This document shows positions 9,331 through 21,454 of a DNA stretch of 64,000 nucleotides, piece after piece. The stretch is from Dipteris shenzhenensis (lineage: Eukaryota > Polypodiophyta > Polypodiopsida > Gleicheniales): NCBI GenBank assembly GCA_047967505.1, contig CM106541.1. The stretch is one strand, 5' to 3'. The notes below the pieces were generated by a model that was given only the letters and a program-made list of their open reading frames with translations, was not told the DNA's origin and did not search any database. The position numbers and the translations under genes were made by a program. Positions within the stretch are counted from its first letter, which is position 1. Each line of letters begins with the position of its first letter.

Positions 9331-10663
9331 CTATGAAGTTGATGCTTCTATATCCTGTGTAGGTGAGGTTTTCCATACTGATTCCTCATCAAAGACTACA
9401 TCTCTGGAGACAATGACCTTGCAGTTGATGGGATCATACAATTTGTCTGCTTTTCTTTCTTCACTGTAGCCAACCATGATGCATTTGCATGACTTCGCAT
9501 CCAATTTCCTATGATGATCATCATGTATGTGGGCATATGCCATGCCACCAAATATGCGGAGATGCCCAATGTGTGGCTTATGTCCAATGAATGCTTCATA
9601 AGGAGTCATACCTTGTATTGGTTTGGTAGGAAGCCGATTAAGCAAATAGTTTGTAGTGGCTATTGCTTCTACCCAATACTGATTCGAAAGATGCTTTTCA
9701 CTAAGCATTGCTCTAGCACTGTCCGCTAAAGTCCCATTCTTCCTTTTAGCCCTTGCATTCTACTAAGGACTATCTGCACATGTGAATTGTCTTCGAATGC
9801 CATGACTTTTGCAAAAGTTCATGAATGCTGAAGACATGTATTCACCTCCTCCATGTGATCTCATGACTTTGATCTTTTTTCTTGTCTGGTTTTCTACCAT
9901 GGCTTTGAATTCTTGAAATCTGTAAAACACTTCAGATTTCTCTTTCAGAGAGTAGACCCAACAATATCTACTGTAGTCATCAATGAAAGTCAAGTAGTAA
10001 AGTGAAGCATTGATGCTGTGGGTCTCAGCATAACCCCATACATCTGTATGTATCAAATCAAGAATACCTCGTGCACGAGAGGTACTTCTGACAAAGTTGG
10101 TTCGCTTTTGTTTGCGGAAGCAGCATGCTTCGCAAACTCTTTCAAGAAACTGTAGTTTCGGAATCCCAATTGCCATATTCTGATTCCTAAGATCTAACAA
10201 GTACTTGAAGTTGACATGACCATATCTCTACCATTTTGTAGATAGTGGTATCTGTTGTGGTTGAGCTGACATGGCATGCTTATCTGGTACTGTAGCTAGC
10301 ATTCTATATAAGCGTCCTTCCTTGACACCTGTTGCTACCAGTTGACATCTTCTGGATTTGTCTTTGATAGTGCATTCATCTCCATCAAATATGACTCTGT
10401 AGTTGTGTTCCGTCATTTGACCTACTGACAAGAGGTTCTTGTTGAGCTTTGGAACATAGAGCACATTTTTCACCAATCCTTTCATACCCAGTGAAATTAT
10501 TCATAGGGATAATGCATGTCCCTTGAACTGGATTCGGTGTATTGTCTGCTATGTAGATGACATTTTTTTGACATTCTAATGGTTTCATCTCTGTGAACCA
10601 TTCCTGTTGATTTGTCATGTGAGATGATGCACCGCTATTGATATACCAAGGATCCTGCTCCAC
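9331..10663 (-). pseudogene. Copia protease, GAG-pre-integrase and integrase (broken)
   Basis: Near 10640 the minus strand reads WYINSGASSHMT. The family motif is D-[ST]-G, so the catalytic Asp is replaced by Asn. The pre-integrase region (LYVPKLNKNLLSVGQM) follows near 10465. Integrase runs from about 10200 to 9331: a CEACCFRKQKR zinc-domain end, LIHTDVWG, FIDDYSRYCW and HGGGEYMSSAF supply the D, D and E residues, then a stop at about 9763, ARAMLSEKHLSNQYWVEA and RIFGGMAYAH. Integrase would insert the cDNA into the chromosome. Stops and frame breaks make this copy dead. Confidence 0.88.
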
Positions 10664-10689
10664 TTGGTCGACTTAATAGAGCTGAAATC

Positions 10690-12111
10690 CTCTTTGGGAT
10701 TGAAATCAATGTCTAGGTACATTGTATCAGTCTGATGCATTTCTCGATTGCAAGAAATATATTTCCATGTTCATTTTCAAAATGACTGTGACTAGAATGT
10801 CCACCACAATGATTTTTGCTACCGCGGAAATTGCCTCGATTGCTACTGGACTGATCGCCTTGGTCGCGGTATTGCTTCTTACAACAATCTCTTTCATAGT
10901 GTCCAAACTTGTGATAGTAGTTGCACTGGATGTTTGTCACATTGGTGGATGCATTCCCTCGTCCTTGAAATCTTTCTCAGTTGGAATGATTTCCTCTTTG
11001 CTGATTCTAATGCTACTAAGGATGATGCTGATGCTGAATTTGATTTTGTTGCTGATGATGACCACTTCTCTGGTATGATCTACCTCTTCCTCTGCCTTTG
11101 CCTCTATCTGAAGTTGTCAATGCTTGATCATTAGAATGACCTTTACGTTTTTTGAATGGCTTGAGTCCTGATTTCTTCACCAAGTAGGACTGACTGAAGT
11201 TCTTCCAGTGTCAAAATTTGCCATTGGATGGCAATACTCTCGACTAGATTTTCATATCCCTCTCAACTAGATTCTCTTGACGAGCACTAGCGTCCCATCA
11301 CCGGCTATGCACTAGCCAGGGTGACATGACATACGGAGAATTCTGCTCCACTCTAGTCCTTTTCTTTTCATTGTTACATCCAGATGTATTTGATTATGTA
11401 TGATCAGACTTAGGGTTCAGCACGGGTGATGATGCTCGTTTTAGTAGCTCCACCCTTACTGTGATTTGTATCAGGTTTTCTTTCAGTCTCATAGACCCAT
11501 CGGTCTTCTGAAGACTCTAATAAAATTTATTTATTTATTTCTTTCTTTCTTTCTCCTAGTCCATTCAGGATGACTTGAACCATTTCTATGGGGTTCATAG
11601 TCTCTGCTGCAAGTTGATTGTTGTAGTCTTTTATCTGGAGTACATAAGCATGACCGATTTTTCTACTGTTGCAGAAACTCTGATTGATCTAGTTTCTCAG
11701 TGTGAGAATCCTGGATGTGTTCTTGGACACGTAGAGAGCTGCAAACATATCCCATGCTTCTTTCAATGTCTTCATTGTGTTGAGTTGTCCTAGCATCACA
11801 TCTTGCACATTCTGCTTGATCAGATGATAGGCATACTTATCTTTCTTATCCCATTCCGCCTAAGCTCGGGCAATGGCAAGATCTGCTACAAGTGCGAAAA
11901 CTGCTTGTGTAGTTGTAGATCCCGCTGTTGGTGCTGTGACAATAGGTGTAGAGCTACCACTGGCTGGATTGTCTAATGGTCTAGATGTAGACCCATCAAC
12001 ATACTCCCATTTGTCCTAAAGTACAAGAATGTTCTCCATTCGGTATTTCCATGTACCATAATTGGAGTTGTCTAACTTAGCAGATGCTTCCAGATTGAGG
12101 TTGCTAGTCAT
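10690..12111 (-). pseudogene. Copia Gag (broken, with insertion)
   Basis: Minus-strand ATG at 12111 gives MTSNLNLEASAKLDNSNYGT followed by WKYRMENILV, a typical Copia Gag start. The UBN2-like part continues through LGQLNTMKTLKEAWDMFAAL. Near 11560 (after MVQVILNGLG) the frame is interrupted by foreign sequence and resumes at about 11265 with GYENLVESIAIQW and LTLEELQSVLLGEEI. A zinc knuckle at about 10925-10880 reads CNYYHKFGHYERDC, with the second Cys changed to Tyr. Multiple stops. Confidence 0.85.
11265..11556. mobile_element. About 290-bp insertion in Copia gag, possible SINE
   Basis: This segment breaks an otherwise collinear Gag reading. On the plus strand it ends in a simple A/T then C/T run (AAATTTATTTATTTATTTC then CTTT repeats, 11524-11552), like the simple 3' tails of short retroposons, and contains GGGTTCAGCACGGG, loosely like a pol III B box. 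A short phrase (ACTAGATT..TC) is repeated around its left edge. No protein. Other small non-autonomous elements are equally possible. Confidence 0.45.
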
Positions 12112-12739
12112 AGGCTTGTGGTAATGATGTCGAGAATAGCCAAGAGGCTTTACAAGGTTGAAATGATGTGCACAATGCCGTGAAATAGCCATGTAGGCTT
12201 TACAATGGTGGCATGTGTGTGTGAAATCAAATGCTATCTACCCACTGAAGCAATCTACAATGCCTCTGAACTCTGAAGTCTGCTCACTCAACCGATGAAC
12301 GTCAAGTTTCAGGTAATGTAATGATGTGAAACCGTATGTGAGCACATGGACTGACTCCGAGTAGGTACTAGTTGGAAATTTCGGGCATGGCTTAGATTGG
12401 CAACTTGGGAGAATTCAAAGCATCCCCTCTATGGCGATCTAGTCTACTCTTATCTAGATCTATACCAACTATTGATCGATGAAAGAACAGCAAATAATTC
12501 CTTTTCTTTTGTTCTTTTTAAGTGATGGGTTAGATGCGTCGATGAAGAGGCAAAAGTGTGTGAAGGAAGTGGTTTTGTCATAGTGAAGCTCAAATGTGAG
12601 TGTAACTTGCACCAAAATGTGTGCATTATGTGACAAACACGTAGAACACGAAAAATCGAGTGACTTTTCTTTTTGGAGCACCCTCAAATTCTTCATGGAT
12701 CAACAGATACGACTTGATCTAAGTGGAGGGGCAAAAGGA

Positions 12740-13230
12740 GTGCAAATGGTGCTCAATGATGATGTGTCACTATGGGTTACATGTAGTGATGATGTGGCAC
12801 TATGCCTAGCAAGAGGTGTGCCTAGCAAGGGGTGCGCCTGTGGAGCCCTGTGCTGAGATGGCAGGAGTGGTCACATGCAGTGATTGTGAAGCACTGTGTG
12901 TGCCTGCAAAGGCTCAGTGTGCCACATGGCACTGATGATGTGGCAGATGATGATGTCAGTAAAGGTGACATGGTAGTAGCTGACATGGCAATGATGATGT
13001 GGCTATGTTGGCATAGTAGCAGCTGACGTGGCTATGCTGACATGTCAATGATGATGTGGTTGATGAGCTAGCAAGGTGACATGGCCAGATGATGTGGTGG
13101 GTTGACTTTGACTGATGACATGGCAATCGATGACAACTTGCAGATAGGTTGATGATATGGTAGTCTCATGAGGCTATTGACGTGTCACTTGGAGTGATGT
13201 GGCAGATAAGGTCTGCCACGTGGCAGAGAC
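12740..13230. repeat. Degenerate GATGTGGC / GACATGGC repeat in Copia leader
   Basis: Within the element's 2.4-kb leader, short phrases such as GATGATGTGGCA, TGACATGGCAATGATG and AGCTGACATGG recur many times at irregular spacing. Frames through it are not proteins. A related phrase set appears inverted at 34120-34450. Confidence 0.6.
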
Positions 13231-14496
13231 TATGAACGAAACCTGTGTGTGGTGACACTTGTGGTGACCCTAACCTTGAGGATAAGCTATCCTCCACATG
13301 TCGCCATTTGAGAGACCAAAATCTTTAGGATTCTGATAGAATCTTTGAGATTCCATCATCATCTCCGTTGATTTGTTGAAGAGTCCACTTAGTTGCGTGG
13401 AAGGAGGCGGCGTTGCAGAGAACTGCTACTGGAATGGCGTTGGTCTGTAGAATCGGCCATGAGGAGAGACTGTCTGGATGCTAGAGTTGGTTGAGAGAAG
13501 CCAGAGCATCACCTTTGCTCCGTAGGACTACGAAGGAGAGTAGACGGTCATTGGAGAGGCTTTTGTAGATCTTGGAGGCTCGTAGAGGAGCCGCTATGAA
13601 GGCTGTTGTAGATGGCAGAGCGCTGGCTATGGAGGTGGCTCGTTGTGGAGCGGCCATCAAGAATACTATTTGCTGAGGCTAGCCCTTAGTCGGGTTGCAT
13701 GCGTTATCGTTGTAGGTGTTGCAAAGAGCATCATAGGAGATGGCAATGGTAGCCGAGGCAGTTCGGCAAGGCATGCTACTAGAGCTTTGGAGCCAATCGT
13801 AGTAGATAGGCTGCGCGTTGAAGCTACGGAAGCATTCTGGAGCAGTAGGTCGGGTCATTATGAGTCATTGTAGGAGGTCGCGGGCTGTGCAGTTGCCTCC
13901 ATAGCACCTTTGTAGTGTCACCTACAGTAGTACCAAGCTACAGAGTTGCTAGGGCCGTTAGTTCGCCTTCTTTAGCCATGGAAGTCCACTATTTGGAGTT
14001 GCCTTTGCTACTGGGTAGTAGAGCTTGGGCTTTTTATGTGAATCGAGTCCTTAGTTGCTTTGTACACCTGTAGTTGCTTCCCCTATGTGATCTCGGCTTT
14101 GTATCACAAAGTAGGGAGAAGAGATATCTCTCTCTTTCACAATGTGAAGAATTGATCACTTGCTCGAAATGAATTATTTCTCACAACAGAAATCTTTCAT
14201 AGGAGTAAGAAGACTCTCCTTATTTCTCTCTCTATTGCTCTCAAATCGAAACTAAACGGAAATGGATGAGATTCACGAAAATCTCACTAGAAATGAGTTG
14301 TAATGAACATAAGTCTCTCTCTCCCTCACAAGAAACTATCATAAGCACTAAAGTAATGAATAGAAATATGGACAAAAACTTTTCAAATGGATGGAAATTC
14401 TATCACTTATCGGAGGTGAAAGAACTCTCGATCTCTCAATCTCTCTCACAAGAAGGATGGCGCCTCAGCGGAAGGCAAAACCATGCCCTGATACCA

Positions 14497-14759
14497 TGAC
14501 AAAATATGAAGAAGGGAGAGGAGAAGAGTGAAGATGAGGAGAGAGGGAGAGGGCACAGCTAGAGAGCACACTACAAATGACTAAATGTACACTAGATTTA
14601 GTTGAAAAAATAGAATATATACAAATCCATTTAGGGTTAGGGTTAGGGAATCTAACCCTTTCCTTTATAGCGCTCTATTGGGTTAGTGCTATGCACATAT
14701 GATCATGTGATGGTGCTATGCACACATGATCACATGATGTTGAGCGTGAACTCTCAACA
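14497..14759 (-). repeat. 5' LTR of minus-strand Copia element
   Basis: 263-bp partner of 7249-7505, about 5% diverged by eye and with an extra GAGAGG unit. It is directly followed by the ATTGT target duplication at 14760-14764. The primer site lies on its left side (minus strand of 14481-14496). Confidence 0.95.
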
Positions 14760-14764
14760 ATTGT

Positions 14765-15940
14765 GCAATCTAAATTCTTAGTTAGTATGTCAAGTGAGCA
14801 AGGTGCTTTATTATGACTTTCAACATATAAGTACTTGGCAACCTTTATTCATTGGTCCAACGTAAGGTCTGTTTTGGTATTAATAGAGAATTCTAAAATA
14901 GATGCTCATTTAGCACAAGGTTAGGAAAATAAAGTGAATGAATATTCTGACACACATTCTTATGACAACTTGGATCCTAATGCTCCACTACTTTTTACAT
15001 GAAACATGGTTTTTAGTTTAAAGCAAATTATAAATTATTTATAAATAAAGGATGTAAATTAGTCTCTTATGCAGTAGTGGCTGTGGACCATAATGTTTTG
15101 AGGAGGTTTTGAGGTTGGGACCAATTGCATTCTTTAGGCCCCGAAATTTTAATATAGGGAACAAGTAGGGATAGTATACCCTTGTGAGATCCAACAAACA
15201 ATAAATTCTATAAACATTCAATCAAGTCTAATATCATAATAGCGAGAATCGAAACGAGAGAGAACTTGAGAACAATAAGCAAAGAGTAAGAAATAAAATG
15301 TGAAGGAAAGGCAAAGAACAACATGCCATTAGTCGGGCACGCTCGTCATTTTAATTCATTCTAGAGGGTTGTTACCATCAAAAGTAATTAACGAGTTACA
15401 AGTCTTCTTTACATAGATAAGATCACATGCACAAATGTTTCCACATGTCCTCCATGTCACTTGCCCATCACATCTATTAACCCTGTAAAGCGCACATTGT
15501 GCATGCATGAAAGGGCTTCATTCTGTGGGATATGAGCTGTGGTTTTTGTCTTCCTAGCTAGAGGACATCTCAATAGAGCAATAGATCATCTTTTTCACAC
15601 ATCCCGTCACTTGATACGACCCTACCCACTTTGCGAAAGACTTTTCTACTAGACCCACTTGATATGGCTAATTGTTATAGTATTTCTATTATCGTGCTTT
15701 AGATTTCTTAAGATGTGTTGCTACATTCTATTGGATGAATTGAACATAATTGAGTAAAAATTTTGACCACCGATTTGTATCTTGGTTCTTGATATCCTTG
15801 ATTTGAACTCGATTTGAATCAGTTCCAGTCTCTACTGGGAAACGTGGTGGCCTTCCAAATAGAGATTAAAAATGGCTTATCTACATCGATTCTTATAATG
15901 CTGTGTTATATGCTCCCAATACATAATATAAACACACATC
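14765..15940. other. AT-rich DNA without recognised gene
   Basis: No convincing coding region or repeat boundary. The right part may hold the 3' untranslated end or LTR of the Ty3 element that follows, but I could not pair it with another copy. Confidence 0.4.
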
Positions 15941-15949
15941 CCAATTTTT

Positions 15950-17002
15950 ATGATTAATTGGGTGAACATACATTACTAGCATCTTTCATCACCTCCGATT
16001 TGAAATTGGAACCCTAATGAGACAAAATGTATTTTGGACATCCATGTTGCAAAATTACATGATCTAACAAGAATTTTTCTATATCTGATGCTCGAACTAT
16101 CGCTAACGACTTTGCAATCGCCCAACACGTCACATAATCAGTAAGCACAATGATGTACAAATTTTCATCCTCGAAAGTTGGAAATGGTCCTAAGAAGTCA
16201 TACGCAATTAGCTCAAACGTCTCTAAATTCGAAGCCATAATTGACTGAAGTTTCCCTAGTGGTTTTCTAGTTAGTGATTTTATATACAACTGGTAGGTTG
16301 GGCACGACTAGATATACCTATGAACTCACAACCTCATTTTTGGCTAATAAAGTGTTGTTCTAAGTTTCTCTAAGAATTTTGCAAATCCTAAGTGCCCTTC
16401 AAAAAGATCATCATGAAAGGGCTTTAAATACAAATTTTGGACAGAAGTAGGTATATATAATCTAGGTTGAAAAGGTGGGCTATGATAATCTAGATTCTAC
16501 CATCAAGTATTCTAAAATTCTTTAGAGATTGTGATGATTGTGTTGTTTGAATTAGTGGTACAATTGTAGGATCTTGTGCTTGCAATATTTTGAAATCATG
16601 CAAGGATGGCAAAGGTGTATCGTGTGTTGGGATCGGCAAAGGTGTACGTCTAGTGTTAGGTTGGGACTGATTGGACACTGAATGATCGACTATTTGGACA
16701 GATTGGTAATATACTCGTGATAGTACATCAGCGACTTGGTTGAATATACTTGGCCTGTAGGTGATTTGAAAATCGCAGTCTTGTAGAAGCAAAACCATCG
16801 AGCTAGACACCCACTGACTTGTTTTTTTTTCAACAAACTGGCGAGCGCTATATGATCTATCTTGAGGTAGAGCTTTGATTCTTGAACATACAAATGGAAT
16901 TTTTGTACAACCCACACTATTGTCAAACACTCTAATTCTATAGCTTAATAATTTGACTATGTTTTTGTGAGATACTTGCTTGCGTAGCTTATTGCTCGTC
17001 AA
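15950..17002 (-). pseudogene. Ty3-type RNase H and integrase (broken)
   Basis: The minus frame near 17000-16690 covers the RNase H end: FVEKKTSQWVSS, DCDFQITYRPSIFNQVADVL then SR, matching the Ty3 motif H/Y-x-P-G-x-x-N-x-x-A-D-x-L-S-R. After several stops the integrase follows (16410-15960): a degenerate HHCC region, then TFELIAYDFLGPFPTFEDEN and IIVLTDYVTCWAIAKSL, corresponding to the first two catalytic Asp positions, and VILQHGCPKYILS. The order RT-RNaseH-integrase identifies Ty3 rather than Copia. Heavily mutated. Confidence 0.85.
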
Positions 17003-17099
17003 TTTCCTTTACTATCTTGTTGCACGAGGACAATGCCCAAGCCTTGATCGGATGCATCAGTAGTTCTTATGAGAGATGGCTTTGAGAAATCAAGATGCC

Positions 17100-18148
17100 G
17101 CAAGAGTGCATCTTTCTGCAATGTATTAAAATGCCGCCTGGTGTTTGATTGACCACTTAACGGGCATACCTGAATGCATCAATTCATGCAATGGGGAGCT
17201 GTTCGTGAAGCCAATTCTGGGATGAATTGTGCACTGAATCCTGCCATCCCCAAAAAACAATGCAATTGTGTTGCAGTTTGTGGCACTGGGTAGTCATTTA
17301 ATGCTTGAACTTTCAGTCGATCGGGTTGTGCACCATCTTTGGAGATAATGAAACTCAAATATTTGTTTTGATTTTGTGCGAAATGGCATTTTGATCTATT
17401 AAGCCTTAAATTGTACATGAGAAATCCAAGCACTTCCTCCAAGACGAGCAAATACTCCTCAAAAGTAAGTGTGTAGATGAGTACATCATCGAGATATACA
17501 AGAACTTTGCCCTAGACTATCAAATCATGGAGTAAATAAATTGTTCATTGGAAACAGCCTAGTGCATAGACATCCCAAAGGCCATGACATTGAACTCATA
17601 CAACCCAAATGGTGTCCTGAATGCTGTTTTGCATTTGTCTTCCTCCTTCATTGGTATTTGCCAGTAACCGGATTTCAAATCCAGAGACGTAAAATACTTT
17701 GAATTTGCCAAATAATCAAGAATATTATCCATGCGCAGAAGTGTATACTCATACCTTATGGTTATTCGATCCAAATGGCGGGAATCAACCCTGAAGCGAT
17801 ACGAATTATCATTAGATGGGGCTCACACGCCCAAGAACTTTTGGAATGTCTAATTATCTTCTCTTTGAGCATGAGGTCAACCTACTTCCTAATCTCTTTT
17901 ATCTGTTCTAGTGATCGTCTTCGTTGTGCAGCGTAGATCGGCCGTGCATCACCAGTTGATACTTCATGTGCAGTTGTGACAGTAGTCACTGTTGGAATAC
18001 CTTCCGAGAATGCATTTGGGTAATTTCTCAGTAGCTGGTTTATTTTTGCATGAACCCATACATTTCTGATGATGGTACCGGCAGACCCTTGATCAGAAAA
18101 CCTTCTTGATGAGATCCATTGAATTGGCGGCAACCCTGGTAACACCAA
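17100..18148 (-). pseudogene. Ty3-type reverse transcriptase (broken)
   Basis: Minus-strand fragments in family order: LLRNYPNAFSEGIP and ARPIYAAQRRRSLEQIKEI (18100-17890), a gap with stops, YFTSLDLKSGYWQIPM with KTAFRTPFGLYEF (17700-17590), the catalytic box VLVYLDDVLIYT (about 17505-17470) with both Asp residues intact, then YNLRLNRSKCHF and LSFIISKDGAQPD..KVQALNDYPVP (17410-17270). Multiple frame changes and stops make it non-functional. Confidence 0.9.
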
Positions 18149-18777
18149 AGCTCTTTTTTGAAAAACCTATCAGCGCGCCATGTGCTTCTAACCAATCACA
18201 TCCAATTGTCTCAGGGAAAATCTGATGTTGCAAGACAGTTGTTGGAATGAGCAAAGTTTGATCATAAAATGAAATAGGTACATCACACCCGACGGAAGAT
18301 TGAATAGACGTCTTAGCATAAGTTTGTCGGCATAGTGTATAACGGCAAATGAACTTTATCTACAAGCTTTTTGTGAGCAGAGGTGAGAGAGCTTCCTGAA
18401 TCGATCAAATCAAGATTGTGGACTGTTGAAATTGTGGCAACTACAAAAGCAATTGATTTCTTGAGAGATTTGTATGGTACTGAGGAGGCTACTCCCTTCA
18501 CGACCTCAGTTGATCTTTTAATTCCCTCACTAATGACAATTCACTATCCAGTTGCGAATTCGGCACTAACGCCCTACCAACTATTGCCAAAAAATTTCAG
18601 CAGTACTTTTTGACATGTCCATACTTGTTGCAAAAGAAGCAACAAAGCTTTCCTTGTGTGTCACGATCCGGCAACTTTGGTATTTCATTGTCAAGTTTCT
18701 TATATTGCAGCCGCACGCGCATTCATCTGTGCATTGTGCACATGATCAATTTCCATAGGTGTTTGTCCTGTAGTCGG

Positions 18778-18873
18778 TGTTGGAAGAATGGGTGGTAGCA
18801 GCGGAACTTTCGTGGAAATTTTTTATGTTGGAGGAATGGGTGGTAGCAGCGGAACTTTCGTGGAAATTTTTGA
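18778..18873. repeat. 48-bp tandem duplication
   Basis: Two copies of a 48-bp unit containing GGTGGTAGCAGCGGAACTTT, at 18778-18825 and 18826-18873, with few differences. 48 is a multiple of three, so it would add 16 residues in frame to the Gag linker. Confidence 0.9.
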
Positions 18874-19109
18874 TGTTGTGAACTCAATCCCTTGTGCTAT
18901 TTGCAACGATTCGTGTAGGCTTTTTGGACCTTGATGTTGTGTACAATGTGAGATATTTGATCTCAGGCGAGGCCATACGAAGAACAATTTCAAATCTTAT
19001 AGCATGTTGCCGTCCACTCGCATCAACAAATGCGTGAGCTTAACCCCAAATTGCGACAGTGTTTCATTTGGCAAATGGCTCAATTTCTGAAGCTGAGTTA
19101 ATGCATAAG

Positions 19110-19355
19110 CTCAGGGGTGTCACTCATCATATGTAACCCTATCACGTGAGTTCAACAGAAGGATATTTTTTATTTCTAAAATTTACAAAAATAAATATAC
19201 ATAAGGGACTATTTAAAATAGTTTTGGAAAAAATTTACAGATTTGTATAGAAAAGGGGTACATTTTATTAATGAAAATTTTACAAATAAGGGATTTTAGA
19301 AATAGTCCTTGAATGCACGTGATATAGAGGGTTTATACATAGTGACCCCCCCGAG
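19110..19355. mobile_element. hAT-like MITE, 246 bp
   Basis: Ends are inverted repeats: left CTCAGGGGTGTCACT, right (reverse complement) CTCGGGGGGGTCACT, extending imperfectly for about 40 bases to a CACGTG hexamer on each side. It is flanked by an exact 8-bp duplication, TGCATAAG (19102-19109 and 19356-19363); 8 bp is characteristic of hAT transposons. It has no coding capacity. A second copy is at 39223-39490. Confidence 0.85.
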
Positions 19356-19669
19356 TGCATAAGTTCATTGTGTTAGTGTTACCAAATGATGAACATAGAG
19401 ACAATCTAATAAGGGGCCAAGAACTTTTCACCTAAATGTCCACCTCGTGGTACCATGTGGCTGCCAATTCTTGAAAAGAAGGCTCTATTTCTTCATCTTT
19501 TTGGTGGTCATTCCATTGATGATAATCAGCCAAGATCAAACCACATGTAAATTTCTTCCTTTAACAATCCACTAAACAATTTTGGTCGAACTTTTGGGTC
19601 GTGACCCGATCGAATACTCGAAGTAGCCGGTTGATTGAGAAGCTATAGGTATTGAAAAAGCTTTTGAGA

Positions 19670-19799
19670 TTGTTAGATGGGGCTTCATAGGACATGCCAT
19701 GCAATGGTTTGGGCTTTTGACCTAAAATGCAAAAAGTGGTTTATTGTTAGATCGGGCTACATAGGACATGCCATGCAATGGTTTGGGCTTTGGACCTAA
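19670..19799. repeat. 74-bp tandem duplication
   Basis: A unit starting TTGTTAGAT and including GGACATGCCATGCAATGGTT occurs at 19670 and again at 19744, with a few substitutions. Confidence 0.85.
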
Positions 19800-20734
19800 T
19801 TGGATGCTTAGTTCACCAAGGTTGTCCTCATAATGCTTTACTTTTTGCCAATGCTACAAGCATCCACATATGGATGATTTAGTTTCACACCAGTGTTTGC
19901 ATGGTATTGATTTTCCTTGAGGTGATCTTTGTCTAGTCAGTTGTTAGAATATGGTGTGTTCTAGTGTGAGTTCTAGTCTAGTGTGTCCTATGGATGCCAT
20001 GTGTCACTTTGGGAGCTATCCCATATACATTGGTGTTCATCTATAGTAAAGGCACAAGGAATAGATGTTGGTCGAGGAAAGTAATGGCATGGTATTGAAA
20101 TTGCAATGGAAGAAACTTTGCAACATTTGCACAGGGAGAAACAAAAAGAGGAAAGAAGAGTTCTTATAGAGCAGCAACAGTAGGAAGCAGTTGTAGCTGC
20201 ATGCCCTCAGAGCAAAGAACATGAACTTAGATCAACTAGCTGCAAAGAGGGGGGAATTAGCTATGTTGATGTCCCCAAAAACACAAAATAAAGGGATTTG
20301 GCACACAATGCCCAAGATGTTTTCAATCAGAAACACCAATGTGGCTCTAGCTATTTGGATGCAGAGCAAAAGAAATTCATGATCATCTTGATTTGAAATA
20401 AGAAAGGAATCTACACATAGTGGATGGGAGGAGCACATCATACACATGTTATACACAACATAGGTCAATGGTTGCCTAAACCACCCTAGTGGTTGTTTGT
20501 GATGGAGCTTTAGAATCATTTAATTCTTTAATAGCAGATAAGGACATAAAAGTGTCCTTCTGAGATTTTGGCAAAAAAATTACAACTTGATGTAGATGTG
20601 TTAGCATGAATTTAGCATGAATTATAGCATAATGAACAATCAACAAAAGGTTTAAATTGGGTGCTCTACATGATATTAAAAACTCATGCTAGTCTGTAAT
20701 ATCCTATTGAAGACATATACAAAGGATGTTTGAA
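19800..20734. other. Non-coding DNA with dispersed repeat
   Basis: No gene recognised. A block at about 20455-20545 (GTGGTTGTTTGTGATGGAGC and following) is similar to 33425-33485, and AGGACATAAAAGT occurs at 20540 and near 33300, so the two sides of the CACTA element share sequence. Confidence 0.45.
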
Positions 20735-20880
20735 ACTATAGATGCACTTGATAGATGCGTACAACAGCAAGCGCATCTATAGGCGTTGCTAGAATATTGA
20801 AAATACAAACGTATTTACACGTCTAAGAGCGCGTCTACACTGTGAATTAGACACGGATTTAGATGCAAAGTAGAGAATAC
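20735..20880. repeat. Left subterminal repeat region of CACTA element
   Basis: Variants of GCGTCTATAG in both orientations: CTATAGATGCAC, GATAGATGCGT, GCGCATCTATAGGCG, CACGTCTAAGAGCGCGTCTA. They match those at 32770-32995. Confidence 0.6.
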
Positions 20881-21454
20881 AAAAAGTGAGATTTTGGTGC
20901 AAGCTGATAAATGTACATCAATGCTTTCCAAACATTGCCCATGATTACCAAAGCACATAATTTTAATAAAAATATCAATGCTTTTTGGCAAACCCACATA
21001 TACAAAAATTAAGTGAGGTGAGGAGAATGAGATAATATGTAAAATAGTTTTGCCAATATCAATGATGGGCTACAGTTCAATCTCATCCTTAATGAGATCA
21101 ACCCTTGCCAAACTATCTACTTCAAAATCCAAACCAGTGCTGAGATCAACAAATACATTCAGCCCACTACTACTTGTGCTACTCATATGCTCATCGAAAT
21201 CAGCATCACCAATGGTAGGCTCGTCCTCACGGGTAATGGCCTCAATATCTATATTTCCTATCTCATGATCATCTCCTCTCTCGTATCACGGTCATTATCA
21301 CCTCCATGGCCATTATCATCCTCCATACGCTCCATATTATTAAATGTATTATACATCACTTTGGAACGTGGCGTAATAGGTATGACATGACACTACCTAT
21401 TATTATCCACCATTGGTTGATAGACAACCTAATTCAAACACAAATACAATCATG

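Larger units (their letters stand above)
7249..14759 (-). mobile_element. Full-length Copia LTR retrotransposon, minus strand
   Basis: Two direct LTRs (7249-7505 and 14497-14759) enclose a minus-strand Copia polyprotein in the standard order gag, protease, integrase, reverse transcriptase, RNase H. A 5-bp target duplication ATTGT is present at 7244-7248 and 14760-14764, so the boundaries are exact. Just inside the upstream LTR the minus strand reads TGGTATCAGGGCATGG, an initiator-Met-type primer site with one change; next to the other LTR there is a purine run (minus strand of 7507-7516). The element is 7.5 kb, longer than the usual 5 kb, because of a 2.4-kb leader between primer site and gag. 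It is inactive: stops, a 290-bp insertion in gag, and altered catalytic residues. Confidence 0.95.
18313..19620 (-). pseudogene. Ty3-type Gag and protease (broken)
   Basis: Minus strand. The protease motif reads NLDLIDSGSSLTSAHKKLVD (about 18412-18353), with the D-S-G triad. Upstream a zinc knuckle CFFCNKYGHVKKYC lies at about 18645-18604. The capsid upstream, to about 19620, is heavily decayed and interrupted by the MITE at 19110-19355 and by an internal duplication at 18778-18873. Confidence 0.75.
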
